DNA of 64,000 bases from Symsagittifera roscoffensis (lineage: Eukaryota; Xenacoelomorpha; Acoela; Convolutidae), in the NCBI RefSeq assembly GCF_963678635.1, contig NW_026970836.1, positions 1-64,000 of the forward strand, written 5' to 3'. The stretch's first letter is position 1. Each line of letters opens with the position of its first letter. This document shows, in pieces, positions 23,199 to 35,046 of the stretch. The translations under genes and the position numbers were made by a program. The notes under the pieces were generated by a model that was given only the letters and a program-made list of their open reading frames with translations, ran no database searches and was not told the origin of the DNA.

Positions 23199-24617
23199 GT
23201 TTTGAATTTTCAATTTTTTGTCTTTTAACAGAATCAGGAAAAGATTTAGTTGACAAAGGTCTAGCTAATTCGGTTTCTTAACAAACCGGCGGTTTCGGGT
23301 TTTTACTGCTTTAATGGACTATAAGTTGTTCAAAAATATGATTCTTTTTCACTATCCCCCCACCTCGCATTATCGTCAATTTTATGTTGTAACGAGTAGT
23401 TTTACAAGCTTAACCACGACGATCAAGTTTGTTTGTCATGGTCTACCAAGACCAAATGTCAATTTTCATATCACATAGGCCAGGCGGAGCAAACACGTAC
23501 AAAAACACATAAAAAAAACATGCTGAAAAAAAACGAGGTCAATCAAAAGTTTTCTTTGCCTTGATTAAAGACAACTAGGAGCTCAAGTAAAGCTGCAGGC
23601 AGGTGCTTAATTTTTTTTGAATTTTTTATATTGATACGATGCAAAAGCAAAATGCGTTGAACTTTGCTTAAAACTTTAGTTGTTTCCATGCTAAAAAAAT
23701 TGAAAGAGTGAAACTTCTGAAAAACTGGAGTTTTCCCAATGACGTAACATTTCCTTGCAAAATTTAAGGTTTCACAGTTTCTGTAGGAAAAACTCATGCA
23801 ACCATTTTTTTCGATTAACATTATCATCTTAGATTTGAAAAGGTAGTTTTCAAGAAAGTTCAAACCTTTTTTTTAAAAAACGGTCAAAAGTTTTAAAAAA
23901 ATTGTTACTGAAATCCATAATTTTTCTGCAAAATATAGGTCGTGGCCGCCAGAATAGATGAAAATTTGAATCAAGTTTCTCAATTACAGGAAAATTTGTC
24001 ATACTAGTTTTCGAGTAAAGTAAAAAAAAATTCCAAAACACGGTCAACAAATAAAAAAATTGAGCTTTTTGGGCATGTTCGTTTATGACGAAACAATTAA
24101 CCTGTACCTTCCACGGTCATAAAATTTTGAGTCCAACTAAGTGGCGTAGTTGCGTAAGCAAAAGCGTTTCCTGTAACCTTTTTCTTGGACTGAACCCAGA
24201 ATCTTAAATATAGGAAGGTACTTTTTGAGAAAATTCAATAAGTTGCGGAAAACTGTCGAAAAATCAAAAATTTGACCATTCTTAGATAAATAAATTTTGA
24301 GTAAAAATTTTGTAATCGGCCGCTAATGCAAGGGATTTTTGATCAGGATGTCTCAATTGACTTGATTAGACCCACAATCTCAGATTTGAGAGGTTAGTTT
24401 TTGAGAAAGGTTTAAAACACGGTAAAAATAACAAAAAGTTGATTTTTCCGAGGGTCATCACTTGATGTGTAATTTGTTTTGAGCATATTCATATATGCAG
24501 GTGAATTTTTATATCCTTTTCAATAATTGATTCGGAATCGGATTTTGATAGGGTATTTTTTGGGAAAACGTTTAAAATCCAAATCAAGGGTCAAATAAAG
24601 CCCCACAGACTTTTTTG
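23199..24617. other. AT-rich stretch with dispersed repeat, no supported gene
   Basis: The 23350-23480 part is an inverted match to about 3540-3665. The rest shows only short frames of low complexity. Confidence 0.45.
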
Positions 24618-24679
24618 AAAACAGTAAAAACAGATTAAAAACAGTAAAAACAGAGTAAAAACAGAGTAAAAACAGATTA
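24618..24679. repeat. Minisatellite of AGTAAAAAC-type units
   Basis: Four to five imperfect tandem units of about 14-15 bp built on the core AAAACAG(A/T)(T/G)TA. Confidence 0.75.
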
Positions 24680-26468
24680 GGGAGTATGCAGGTACACAAT
24701 AGACTTAGCCTGCTCACGGAAGAACAGATATTGAGGAAAACTAAAGTTTTTGCGAAAAGTGAAAACTAATTCCAGAACATCTGAAAAAAAATAAATAAAA
24801 AACCCAACCCCAAACATTTTCATAAACTTGTTATTATCAAACAAGAATTCTAGGCAAACATGCCGAGCAAGACACTTGAAGAGAATATTGGCAACGTAAT
24901 AAAAGTTACGAAACGGAAATAAAGTCGACAATCTTTGAGCAGACACCAGCTGGCCAAAAAAAAACGATTTTATTAAAAGTTTTATAATTAGGTCTAAATA
25001 TAATTAGTTTCAAGATATATTTTGTCAGCTGAGCCGATGAAAATTCAGAAACGGCTATTGATGAAAGCAACTATTTGTTGCGTTTTTCTTGAATAAGTAG
25101 AATCGCCGCTTTTTAGAGAGAAACTAGCAAACTAATTCCTAATAAAATGGGGAAAATTTTCTGAAAATATTTTTGGTTTTCGAAAGACTGATGTTAAAAA
25201 GTGATTTTTTTAGCCGCCTTTGTTATTTAATTTGATTTGCATGCTAAATGTAAGTGCACTCGAAATAATAATTTCAACAGAAAATTCTGATATCCCATTG
25301 AAGATATCATCGTTCTTAAAAAACAAAAGATACTTTTCCTTCAATTTTTGTTTTGTTAACTTTTTGAAAACTGTCAACTGTCAATTAAGCCATGCTCTGG
25401 AGTAGTTTATGAGCGCTTTGGTTTTGTTTATGATGCTGAAAGCGTAACATGCTTCATTTATACATAGCGTGTTATCCTGCACAACAAAATATTTCCAAAT
25501 TGAATAGAAACTATTTACGGTTGTATTAATATCCTTCGTCTCAAACATTCTTTCCTGAGGTTTGATATTGTGATAACGTCCATAACTTACGTCTTTTAGT
25601 ATTTTTGAAGGGCAGTCGAAAGATTGAGGGCTTTACCTTGATATACAAGCAGTATTTTTTATTATAATTTTACGTCTCATCATGGTTAAATTTGTGCTGT
25701 TACAATGTAAAGAATGGAGAGAAAATCGATTCACAATGGTTAGTTTGCTCGCCCAGCGCAGTTTCATTGCATTATGACTATGCTAAGAGAAATTTCAGAA
25801 AATTAAACTGAAAAGTGAGGAATAAATTCAGTTCAATCATCTTGCTCTAAGAGTTAAACCACTGATATCAAAATGAGTTAACAAAGATTAGCAATTGAAC
25901 AAAAATTTTATTCTTTCATTGATTACTCTTAATAACTTTTTACCAAGATTTCCAGGGTTAGCTAAAACAAAGAACCCAATCCTCCGTATGTTTTCATGAT
26001 TGATCTACAGGTCTTCAATAATAATCCATTTAAAAGAGCAAGTTGTTCCAAAATTAGCATTTTACCATTCGATACTGGCTTTAATGTTGGTCAAGTTTCA
26101 AATGCCATATTTGTGGAACGCCATCAGTATTAAAATCAAACACCAAAACACAACTTACACAATAAAATTGCCATTTGTCTTGCATATGCCGTAAAATACA
26201 ATGCGCGTGAATCAAGGTTTGCCACTCTGCTAGATCGAAAAGTTTTGACCGTTAGTTATATTTTATAGCATTTACTTATATTTTTTCTGAAGTTTGATCA
26301 TCTGACAAGCTGTAATGCATTTTTCACAAAAATATGAATTCTTTCATTCAGTTCATTCCAAACGATGTAAATGAAAATTTGGTTCTCATGAACCCATAAA
26401 AAACCCGATTAACTAAAATGACCCGCATTGGAGTTCCAGGAATGAAAACTATTTATAATTGAGTATCC
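24680..26468. other. AT-rich stretch without a supported gene
   Basis: Several frames of 60-90 codons exist but none shows a domain, a sensible start context or splice structure. Two loosely similar blocks near 26195 and 26755 (ATGCGC(G/A)TGA...) may be remnants of a dispersed repeat. Confidence 0.4.
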
Positions 26469-26606
26469 TTGTCGGTGTCCACAAAAGTGAAAACAAATCG
26501 ATTATCCAAGTAGAAATGGATTATAATATTATTAATTTTCGAGGCAACAAAATCCTTTTTCATTCCATAATAATTGATTTTTGTTCACTTTTGTGGATAC
26601 TGACAA
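26469..26606. repeat. Small foldback repeat
   Basis: Inverted arms of about 55 bp. TTGTCGGTGTCCACAAAAGT at the left is answered by ACTTTTGTGGATACTGACAA at the right. The arms almost meet, leaving a short centre. It may be a very small MITE or a palindrome. Confidence 0.7.
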
Positions 26607-26946
26607 TGAAACTAAATTATAATAGATTTTTTTCCACTTTACTCAAAATGCGCAATGAAAAAATTTCAAAAAATAAAAAAACATTACTCTCAAAATCTCC
26701 TATCAGCTCAAAATGAGGTACTGAGAAAAAGCAAGAGCGCCCGTGCGAGTAATATAATGCGCATGATTAAAGATCTGCCATCAAAATGTATTTTATTGTG
26801 TATTAATACAAACAGATAAAATGAGTTCCTTGTTTATTTTGCGATTTATCGCCTTCTTTAGTTTTCGCAAAGTATCTTTTTTTTTTTAAAATAAAATTGT
26901 CATGCTACGCAAAAAAATGAGACACAAAATAGCTTACAAATAGTTT

Positions 26947-27345
26947 TTGGTGGCAGTGTGTCAGAAAAAGCTGGAGAAAGTCTTACTTGTAGAAAAAATT
27001 GAAATTTTAGATTGCATTTCAGGGTTAACTGAACGACTCGATATTTGCAGCAGCTGGGTGGAAACTGCTAGGCAAACAATTTTGCATCATTTAACTCCGA
27101 GATACAACTGGCGAGTAAATTGGACGCACATCAATTTAGCACAAACTTACTTCTGCACCTGGTTGTTAAAAAATCAACAATTTAATACTACTTGGCGCGC
27201 AAAATATTTAACTTTGCACTTCACATCTTTCAATAAACAGCTCGATGTGCGCATGCCCACGACGCTATTTAAACTTATTGAGAGGGGGTACGCATTATTT
27301 GAATCCATTTTTACTTGGGGAACATTCGACATTTGGCCAGATTAA
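26947..27345 (+). other. Unassigned open frame, possible exon
   Basis: A 132-codon open stretch without an ATG near its start, ending in TAA. A possible acceptor (GGTGGCAG) lies at its left end, so it could be an exon. The translation is rich in Trp, Thr and aromatic residues (NWRVNWTHINLAQTYFCTW, FESIFTWGTFDIWPD) and is unlike random AT-rich translation. I do not recognise it. Confidence 0.25.
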
Positions 27346-27954
27346 CGTTTCCTACTTTTAAGAAAAAATTAGTCGGGTGCTCAGGAATTTCGTGCTAGAA
27401 TTCCCTAACCCCAGATATAATGGCAGTTTGTAAGTGCCACTTTTTGAAGGTTTTGTTTTTAAGATCGGTTTTGGTCTTTTCTGACTTTTTCCCAAATTCC
27501 CACAAAAAGAGATTTTTTTAAATTATCTCTATTTCAGTATATTTTCGGCTTTGGTCAAAAAGACCTTTCTAATAGTGCATAAAGGATGTGGCGTGATGCT
27601 TTAAACTGTTTGGTGTTAAATTTTTTGCTATTGCGAACATGAAAACTTTCACCTTTTAAGACGGTCATCTAAGATTTCAAAAATGAAAAGTTTTGTAAGT
27701 TGAAAGTAGTGGCTTCTGATATCAAAAGCGGGTTTCTCGTTAGGTAATATGAAATTTCTGGTAGTAAAAACGCAGTAAATTTTTTTTGGGTGTTTAATTT
27801 TCTAATTTGATTGTTTTTTTTCAAAAATTGTAGGAAAGAAGAGAAGTTTGAGTTTATATCTGTCCTACATTTGCATCAGTAGCTTAGGTCATATATGGCA
27901 CGATGGAAAGTTTGAACTACTAACAATCATAAATTTTATTTTGAAAATTTCGTA
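27346..27954. other. AT-rich stretch without a supported gene
   Basis: Noncoding as far as can be seen. A short GGTGCTCAGGAATTT...GAATTCCCTAACCCC inverted pair occurs near 27376-27413. Confidence 0.4.
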
Positions 27955-27996
27955 GGATGCTCAGTGGGCTCCCTAGGGCCCAGTAGAGGAGCATCC
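27955..27996. repeat. 42-bp imperfect palindrome
   Basis: GGATGCTC at the left is answered by GAGCATCC at the right, and AGTGGGCTCC by GGGCCCAGT in the centre around CTAG. Strong hairpin potential. Confidence 0.7.
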
Positions 27997-28563
27997 GACT
28001 CGTAATAATCCAAAAAATGAACATAAAAAAATCGTTGTTGATTTGTTAAGCCATCATGCCTAAGCAAAAAGCAAGCACAGGTAGGGAGGGTGGGACCTGA
28101 CTGGCTAGATATTTCAAACCTAAACAGTGAAATTCAAACCTAAACAGTGGACAGAAAACCTAATTTACATAGTAAAATGAATCAATGAATTCAAGAGTTA
28201 ATCAAGTAAAGAACACTGAAAAGCAAAATTGAAATTTTTTGAACTTGCGAACTTCAAAAAAACTTAACAAAAAATTCTTCAAATTTCAAGAATTCATACT
28301 AAATTTTTTTTCAGAAATTTTTTTTGAGGAGTTGGACTGGTAGATTACTTATTTTTTCCGCTTGTAATTCTAACACTTCAAACTTAATTGAAGGTAAATA
28401 GAAATTAAACGTCAAACCACGACACATTTAAAATGAGCGACAACACATTTTAAATTTCTACCCTGAAGACAAATCAAACAAAGAAGGCACTCCACTCCGT
28501 TCGTTAAAAATTTTCTAAAGAAGCAACTCAAAAATGGAATTGATTAAATTAAAACTCAAAATT
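27997..28563. other. AT-rich left flank of the giant element
   Basis: Noncoding. Contains a tandem pair of a CAAACCTAAACAGTG phrase near 28117-28150. The last bases before the LTR are CAAAATT. Confidence 0.5.
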
Positions 28564-29472
28564 TGTGACATTCGACCAGAATGGCCAAAATGCAATTTGT
28601 GCAGAATTCGGAATTTTAGCAGTAAGCCTTCCGGATTGGTGGTTTTTAAGAACTAAGAGCGTTATTGGAACGTTTGGCCAGACGGTGAGGGCTGGAATAT
28701 TCTAGTATTTTAAAATTTCAAAAATTCGAATGATGACGTCACATTTCTGAGAAATGCTGAAACGGCCATTTTGACAAAAAACGAGAGAGAAGACACAACA
28801 ACTTTATCTGCGATTGCGAACAGGACGAAAATCGAGATTAAAAAACGACAACATAGCAGAGAACGTTCCGATTTGCAACTATTGTGCTGCTACATTAGTT
28901 GCAAGGCCGTTGCGAGCAACGGTGAAGGGTGAGAAACCAGCCTTCCGGATTAGGAGGAAATCAAGATTAACGAGCTTGATTCAGCGGATTCGTCAATCCG
29001 GAAGGGTAAAGGAACTAGAACTTTTATCCTGTTGCATAAACTTTTAGCTTCCTGTCATGTCCTGACTTGAATTTAATTAATATCTAGATTCATTTTGATA
29101 AGGATGAGAAGCTAGGAGTTGGGGGAAAGGGTTGATCCATCTTCGATGGAGATGATGATTTTTATCTACTGAACAAAAACAATAGTAATACAATAAGTAG
29201 TAACCCTGTTTTTAGGAGTGACCTCGTGGTCTGGGGATACTGAGACCCAGCCATGAGCTCACTATTTGCATGTAATTAAGTTAATTTGAGCGTTCTGGTC
29301 GAAGCCGGAGAACAGTAACGTTTTTGTCGACCCGATGTTAGAAAGACCACCGAAAAGTACTGGCTTGGTAGAGACGGTGAAAAGCATGCAAAGCTCTGTT
29401 TAGACGCTAGCCAGTCGTCTTAAGACTTAGTTTTGTTATCCGTCGATATGTATCTTCCGGGCGAATGTTACA
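28564..29472 (+). repeat. 5' LTR of giant element, 909 bp
   Basis: Same length as the 3' copy and nearly identical. Ends are TGTGAC/GTTACA, a short inverted repeat. It contains two CCTTCCGGATT sites (28627 and 28941) and one AATCCGGAAGGGT site (28995), and a 65-nt hairpin formed by the second and third. Confidence 0.95.
28941..29005 (+). other. Conserved 65-nt hairpin, 5' LTR copy
   Basis: The outer stem CCTTCCGGATT/AATCCGGAAGG is perfect over 11 pairs. The inner stem is AATCAAG/CTTGATT. The same architecture recurs in each leader unit with paired base changes. Confidence 0.7.
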
Positions 29473-30055
29473 TACATGTTTTTATGCGCTCCTGGGTGTT
29501 ATTCTTTTTAACATCATGACCGGCAGAACCGTTAACGAGCACTCCGCGCCGAGCGGATGCTCACATTAACGCCCTTATTAGGCCTAAACCGCCGGCGCGG
29601 AGGGGTGGTTCGGAGCGCGGAAGCCCTCCGGATTACCGTGAATAGCTTTTTAACTTAGTTAAGACCGAAAATTCACGAACCAGGAAGGGTGGGGGGATCG
29701 GCCATTCCCTCATCCCCTGAGTGGTTTGTGACCAAAAACACTTAAAGATATAAGTAAAACCAAACAAAAAGTAGTATAGTACCCAAGAAAAACAAAAAAC
29801 ATAAAAAAAATCCCCGAAAAAACCAAAAACAGTAAAAAAGTAAAAAATCAGTAGAAATCATCCCCCCAGACAAGATGTGATCCGACCCCCCCCGTTTGTT
29901 GTTGATAGATATATTGTTGTTACAGGCATTTATATCAGTCAGGATGGTTACGATCAGTTTTGTAGCCCGTTTGTGAGGCTTGTACTGTAGGGTTATTTGA
30001 GCATTTAAGCACGTTAATGATAAATTGCGCTCAATCCGGAAGGGTCAGCTGATTT
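29473..30055 (+). other. Proximal leader of giant element
   Basis: Noncoding and GC-rich at its start. A perfect 10-bp stem CTCCGCGCCG (29542-29551) with CGGCGCGGAG (29593-29602) is followed by CCCTCCGGATT (29624-29634), the exact complement of the motif repeated downstream. The distal part has A-rich stretches, a run of C near 29886 and a first AATCCGGAAGGGT at 30033. A retroviral-type leader for dimerisation, packaging or splicing signals is the likely role, by position. Confidence 0.6.
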
Positions 30056-30705
30056 GCGCTCAATTCGGAAGGGTCTTGGGTGAAGACCGATCCGGCAAGC
30101 AGTACAAGGAGCAACAAGAAGGGGCTCAACGACAACAACAATCGACTGTTGGGTATCGTTAACAAGTTTTGTAGCCCTTTTGCTACAAAAAGTAAGATAG
30201 TAATCTGTGGGGGGCTCGACAGTGCTGCACTGTAGTGACCCTTCACCGAACTGCGAATATCCGAGTTAAGCACCTTAATTCGGATATTAAGGAAACCCGG
30301 AGGGGTATAGTATTACTAATATTATTATTTATATAGCCTATATTAATAGTCTTATATCGTTTTTCAGTGAAAACAGACCGGTTTTTAGGGTCAAAATAGC
30401 GATATTTTGATCCCCCCACAAGTCGCGATTTTTGAGATATCGATATTTTTTCAAACGGAAAAAAGCGCTAAGTTAGTGTGTTACATCGTAACTGCACTAC
30501 CTCAATAGATAGAACCGGTTAAGTTTAGTCCGGAAGTGGTTGGAACTATTTTGGAACCAAAAACCGAATTTTCGTGATTTTTGAGAAAACGAAACACTAT
30601 AAATTTAGAAAATTTTTTGAAATTTTTGAGTTACAACAGTAAAAATAGTTGTTCGGACAACGTCCACTAGTGAATCTACAAGTTTTAAAACCCGCTACCC
30701 GAAAG

Positions 30706-30770
30706 CCTTCCGGGTTGCAGAGAAATCGAACATAACGTGTTTGATTTGGTGGATTCATCAATCCGGAGGG
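30706..30770 (+). other. Conserved 65-nt hairpin, leader unit 1
   Basis: Homologous to the LTR hairpin, with outer stem CCTTCCGGGTT/AATCCGGAGGG and inner stem AATCGAAC/GTTTGATT. Relative to the LTR copy, at least two stem pairs change on both sides and stay paired. Confidence 0.7.
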
Positions 30771-31325
30771 GTCCAGGTAGCATAGCTTTTCGCAAATTTT
30801 TTCTGCTAAAGCGTTTTAGATCGGGTCTTTTGCATTGAACTAGAAGAGTATAGGCCTTCTGAGCTCGGATCAATAATTTTTAGGTCGAAAGGAACAGAAT
30901 TGCGGAAAAAGTTAGGTGGAACCTATAAGTGAGAAATTTTTTGAGTTTACAAGAAAGACGTTTTGGCTAATAACTTTTCGACAACTGGACAGATCCGGTC
31001 AATCTTGGTACCATTAGATCAGAAATTAGCTGAACTTACTAGTAGGAAAGAGAATTACTCAAAAAAGCGAGCGAGAAAATTTTTGAGATTGTTTTTAGCA
31101 AATTACACAAATCCGGAGGGGTACACCCTTCACGTTTTATAAATTTTTCTGAAAAACCCTTAGACCCCTACCAAAAGGTAATAGCGGTTGAATAAAGTAA
31201 CTTTAGGCCATTCTAGACCAAAAGGGAGGGCTAAAGGCACAGCAAAAGCTTAATCGAGCCGAAGTTAGGCCAGCGATAAGACCCTTCACCGTTAGCGTGA
31301 ATTGTCAAATAAGAGGCTTAACTTC

Positions 31326-31657
31326 AATCCGGAAGGGTCTAGGAAGGTAGTAAATACCCTTCCCAGTTAATTGAAAGAGCATAATTGCATCGGAGAACGT
31401 ATCCGGAGGGGTATAGGTTGAAAAAAGGAAATCTCCGAAAAGCCACTTTTACAAAACCGGAGGGCTCCCAATCCGGAGGGGTCAAAGATTTTTCAAGTTA
31501 GGAGGGGTCCGAATCCGGAGGGGTCTTATAGTTGCTAATTCGGAGGGGTCCAAATCCGGAGGGGTCTTGTATCAACCAACTCAGAGGGGTCCAAATCCGG
31601 AGGGGTCTAGATTCTATTAATCCGGAAGGGTCCTATTTGTGCCAATCCGGAGGGGTA
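31326..31657 (+). repeat. Array of AATCCGGAGGGGTC-type motifs, unit 1
   Basis: About a dozen copies of AATCCGG(A/G)(A/G)GGGT(C/A) or close variants within 332 bases, with isolated copies upstream (30033, 30062, 30294, 30760, 31110). Around 31490-31610 they fall into three tandem blocks of about 41 bp, each with two motifs. Purine-rich and all in the same orientation. Confidence 0.85.
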
Positions 31658-31886
31658 TTATTTTATTAAGGACTTAGGTAGACGAAAGAAAGACTAAAAA
31701 GTGAGAGGTATTAGGTTATTAGCACACAGGCTAGGTATCAGTGACTGCACTGGTAACTTGTCTTTCAATAAGAACCAGACTAATACAAAACAGGTCCGAA
31801 CTCGGATATTCGCGACACTAAGTCTAAATTAAAAAGAGCGTGATTCATTGGTGTGGATTGAAACATAATACGTTTTTGGGAAAAGT

Positions 31887-31926
31887 GACTGCCCTGAGGA
31901 TTTTAGTAGGTCTAGCTCGGGCAGTC
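31887..31926 (+). other. Hairpin upstream of gag, unit 1
   Basis: GACTGCCCTGAG pairs with CTCGGGCAGTC. A second small stem GTGGGTGC/ACGCCCAC follows near 31955-31976. Identical copies lie at 36164-36203 and 40441-40480. This could be part of a structured 5' UTR acting in translation or packaging. Confidence 0.5.
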
Positions 31927-32434
31927 CGAAGGCAGATAGGTAACACAGTACTCGGTGGGTGCAATAGACGCCCACTTGAGAAAATTACTGCCTTCAAAGT
32001 TTTGTCTGTTTGGTGCAGCACCGAGCAGGGAAAACTTTTTCTTTAAAAGACAGGTTCGACTATTGTACTGCGACCGACTAAGAGTACAAGACACATACGT
32101 TTTTTTATATAATACATTCATATTGTGTCAAAATAAATTATTTGTTTTTGATTTTAAATCAACATAAACTGTGCTTGATTGGGTAGTGAGTACACTATCT
32201 TTTAAATTGACTGATAACATCATATTGTGCTAATTTCAAAATCTTTGGACCGATAATCGGTTAGTGTGAATAAATTTTATACAAACTGTACTCTGACAAC
32301 ATACAGGGATTCTTGGTCACTATTTAATAGAATCTTGTGGAATTTATTGTGTTGTGTCATTATTATTGTTAATAAAACTATAGGGTCTCTAGCAATCGAG
32401 TTAAGTATAGGCATTAAAAAGTGACAAATAGAGA

Positions 32435-34321
32435 ATGAGTCTAGACAAGTCAAGGATACCAAAACGAGGTAATAGCTCTAGGAAATTCATACCTGAAAAG
32501 CAAAGAAAAACGATGACCGATCCTTTTGTGGATTGGATCAAGCGATCCCGGTCCGATAAAGAGGAGACGGTTTCAGGCAGAATGGTTGAAACGAGAAGTC
32601 AGAAGACCTCAGAAGAGCAAAGAGAACTGTTAGAAGTGGAGGTCAATACAGACCATACCATGAACGACAACCAGGAAGTAAATGGACTGGAAGGGAGAGG
32701 CAGAAGGCTGGCGAGTGAATCTACTCCGGTAGAACAAGGCCATGATTTTGCCACTTCCACCGGGACATTGGATCGAGAAGAGATGTCGGAACTGTCCGAC
32801 ATCTCAACTGAAGTAGCGGCGACTAGAATATCTCCGACAGACAACACTATGATGGCAGGCGGAACTGGGAAACAAACAACGTCATCATCGTTCTCAGAAA
32901 GAATGAAGAACACCTTCGGAAACATCTTTCCATTCACCATGGGAGGAGGCGCGGGGAACGAAGTTGAAACTCAGGAGGAAGAGGATGAAGAGGAGCAAGG
33001 GGACTTTGGATCTCAAGTCAGCCTCAATAGTTCGATCCAGGAGAGTGAGGCTCACGTCGGAAGAGAGACTGGAACCAAGGGTAAATTTGGTGTGGTCACA
33101 ACGATAAGCAAAGAGGCGAACACACCGGGCCAGTCAAAAGACTTCGCGATTAGGACAAGTTCGGAGCCACAACCTGGAGAGGGTAGAACCAGAGGGCTCG
33201 GCAACGCGTTAATGGATCCTGAAATAAATAATGAAAAGATGTTGAAGCAGAGAGTCAAGGCCCGGATCTCGACAAGCACGAAGCTACCTGGGACCGACAG
33301 GGTTACACCACCACTAGTGACGCCACTCGTGGAAAACGGGGCAGCACTAGAGGAAGCCTTAAACAACATAGTGGACAGTTTAGGAGAACAAAATGAACAG
33401 ATGTCGATAAGGATGAGTGAACTAGAAAGAGCAGTTCACATTGAAAGAGAAAGTCTGCGGGAAGAAATAAACCGCAACAGACAAGAAGTTGGCAGGAGCG
33501 AAAAACGCTTGAAAGAAAGGACGGACGAACATATGACGAGGAACTTGTCGCGAATGACAAGAGAGGCGGACAGAGGGAGTTACGTTTAAGAGCCGACATG
33601 GAGAAGTTAAGAATTCAGCAAGAGCAGTCTCTTGGGACTCTTGACACAAAGATAGACGCGATGATGGAGAGGCGAACTCAGGCTATCATGGATAGGTTGG
33701 ACGGGCTACTAAGCAGCAAGAGTGGACCAAAAGAAGGAGAGCCGAACTCGGGAGGTCCCAGCAGGGAACCGAGCGTGAACTTCAATGAACATCAAAGGAG
33801 GAAGACGTATGGATCCACTAGAGGCAGGGGCAGTTCATCAGGCTATGCCACAAGGGGTAATACAGCATGGGGCCCGAACAGTAGAGCAAATTCAACGGGG
33901 AACAGACAAACCTCTAACGAACGACCAACGCAAAGCACACATGCGACTGGGAGAAGTGATTCCGGCAACAGGGGGCATGCAAGCCCGAGGAGGAGTCATA
34001 TGGGCCAAGCGGGAAACGCTCATGGTGATTCGGATTGCAGGGATGCACCGCACACAGAACCTTCGACAAGGTGTGAGGACACTCAAGCGGGACACTCAAG
34101 GGATGCTACGGCAATGGCCACAGCATTTGAACCCCTGAACAGGTCTTTGGAGACATTCCTGACGAGGTTATCTAGAACCAATGAACGCAGTGAGAAGTCC
34201 AGAAGAGTCTTTAAGAAGCCAAGATGCTACACAGACGAATCTGATGGCTGTATTGATACCTGGATAAAGGTAATGAAGCTGCATTTCGAGGAAGAGGACT
34301 TGTCGGAGAGACAGGAATGCA
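32435..34321 (+). pseudogene. Partial gag copy 1 of giant element
   Basis: Nearly identical to the start of the whole gag at 40990 and carried by tandem unit 1. It covers the N-terminal region, coiled coil and basic linker and ends where the unit joins the next leader. Broken and partial. Confidence 0.9.
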
Positions 34322-34981
34322 GCGCTCAATTCGGAAGGGTCTTGGGTGAAGACCGATCTGGCAAGCAGTACAAGGAGCAACAAGAAGGGGCTCAACGACA
34401 ACAACAATCGACTGTTGGGTATCGTTAACAAGTTTTGTAGCCCTTTTGGTACAAAAAGTAAGATAGTAATCTGTGGGGGGCTCGACAGTGCTGCACTGTA
34501 GTGACCCTTCACCGAACTGCGAATATCCGAGTTAAGCACCTTAATTCGGATATTAAGGAAACCCGGAGGGGTATAGTATTACTAATATTATTATTTATAT
34601 AGCCTATATTAATAGTCTTATATCGTTTTTCAGTGAAAAACAACGAAAACAGACCGGTTTTTAGGGTCAAAATAGCGATATTTTGATCCCCCCACAAGTC
34701 GCGATTTTTGAGATATCGATATTTTTTCAAACGGAAAAAAGCGCTAAGTTAGTGTGTTACATCGTAACTGCACTACCTCAATAGATAGAACCGGTTAAGT
34801 TTAGTCCGGAAGTGGTTGGAACTATTTTGGAACCAAAAACCGAATTTTCGTGATTTTTGAGAAAACGAAACACTATAAATTTAGAAAATTTTTTGAAATT
34901 TTTGAGTTACAACAGTAAAAATAGTTGTTCGGACAACGTCCACTAGTGAATCTACAAGTTTTAAAACCCGCTACCCGAAAG

Positions 34982-35046
34982 CCTTCCGGGTTGCAGAGAA
35001 ATCGAACATAACGTGTTTGATTTGGTGGATTCATCAATCCGGAGGG
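34982..35046 (+). other. Conserved 65-nt hairpin, leader unit 2
   Basis: Same sequence as the unit 1 copy. Confidence 0.65.

Larger units (their letters stand above)
30056..34321 (+). repeat. Leader-gag tandem unit 1 (4266 bp)
   Basis: First of three head-to-tail units, each made of the leader and the first four-fifths of gag. The joins lie where gag (GCAGCG) meets the leader (GCGCTCAATT), with only GCG shared, which suggests microhomology-based duplication. Unit 1 differs from units 2 and 3 at several leader sites, so units 2 and 3 are closer relatives. Confidence 0.92.

Noticed and set aside
29473-29510. Primer-binding site just after the 5' LTR
   Set aside because: A TGGGTGTTATTC stretch starts about 20 bases inside the LTR boundary, but I could not match it to a tRNA end from memory, so I do not call it.
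31840-32046. 68-codon open frame in each leader unit (also 36117 and 40394)
   Set aside because: It begins with GTG rather than ATG, has no recognisable product, and its conservation is explained by the tandem duplication.
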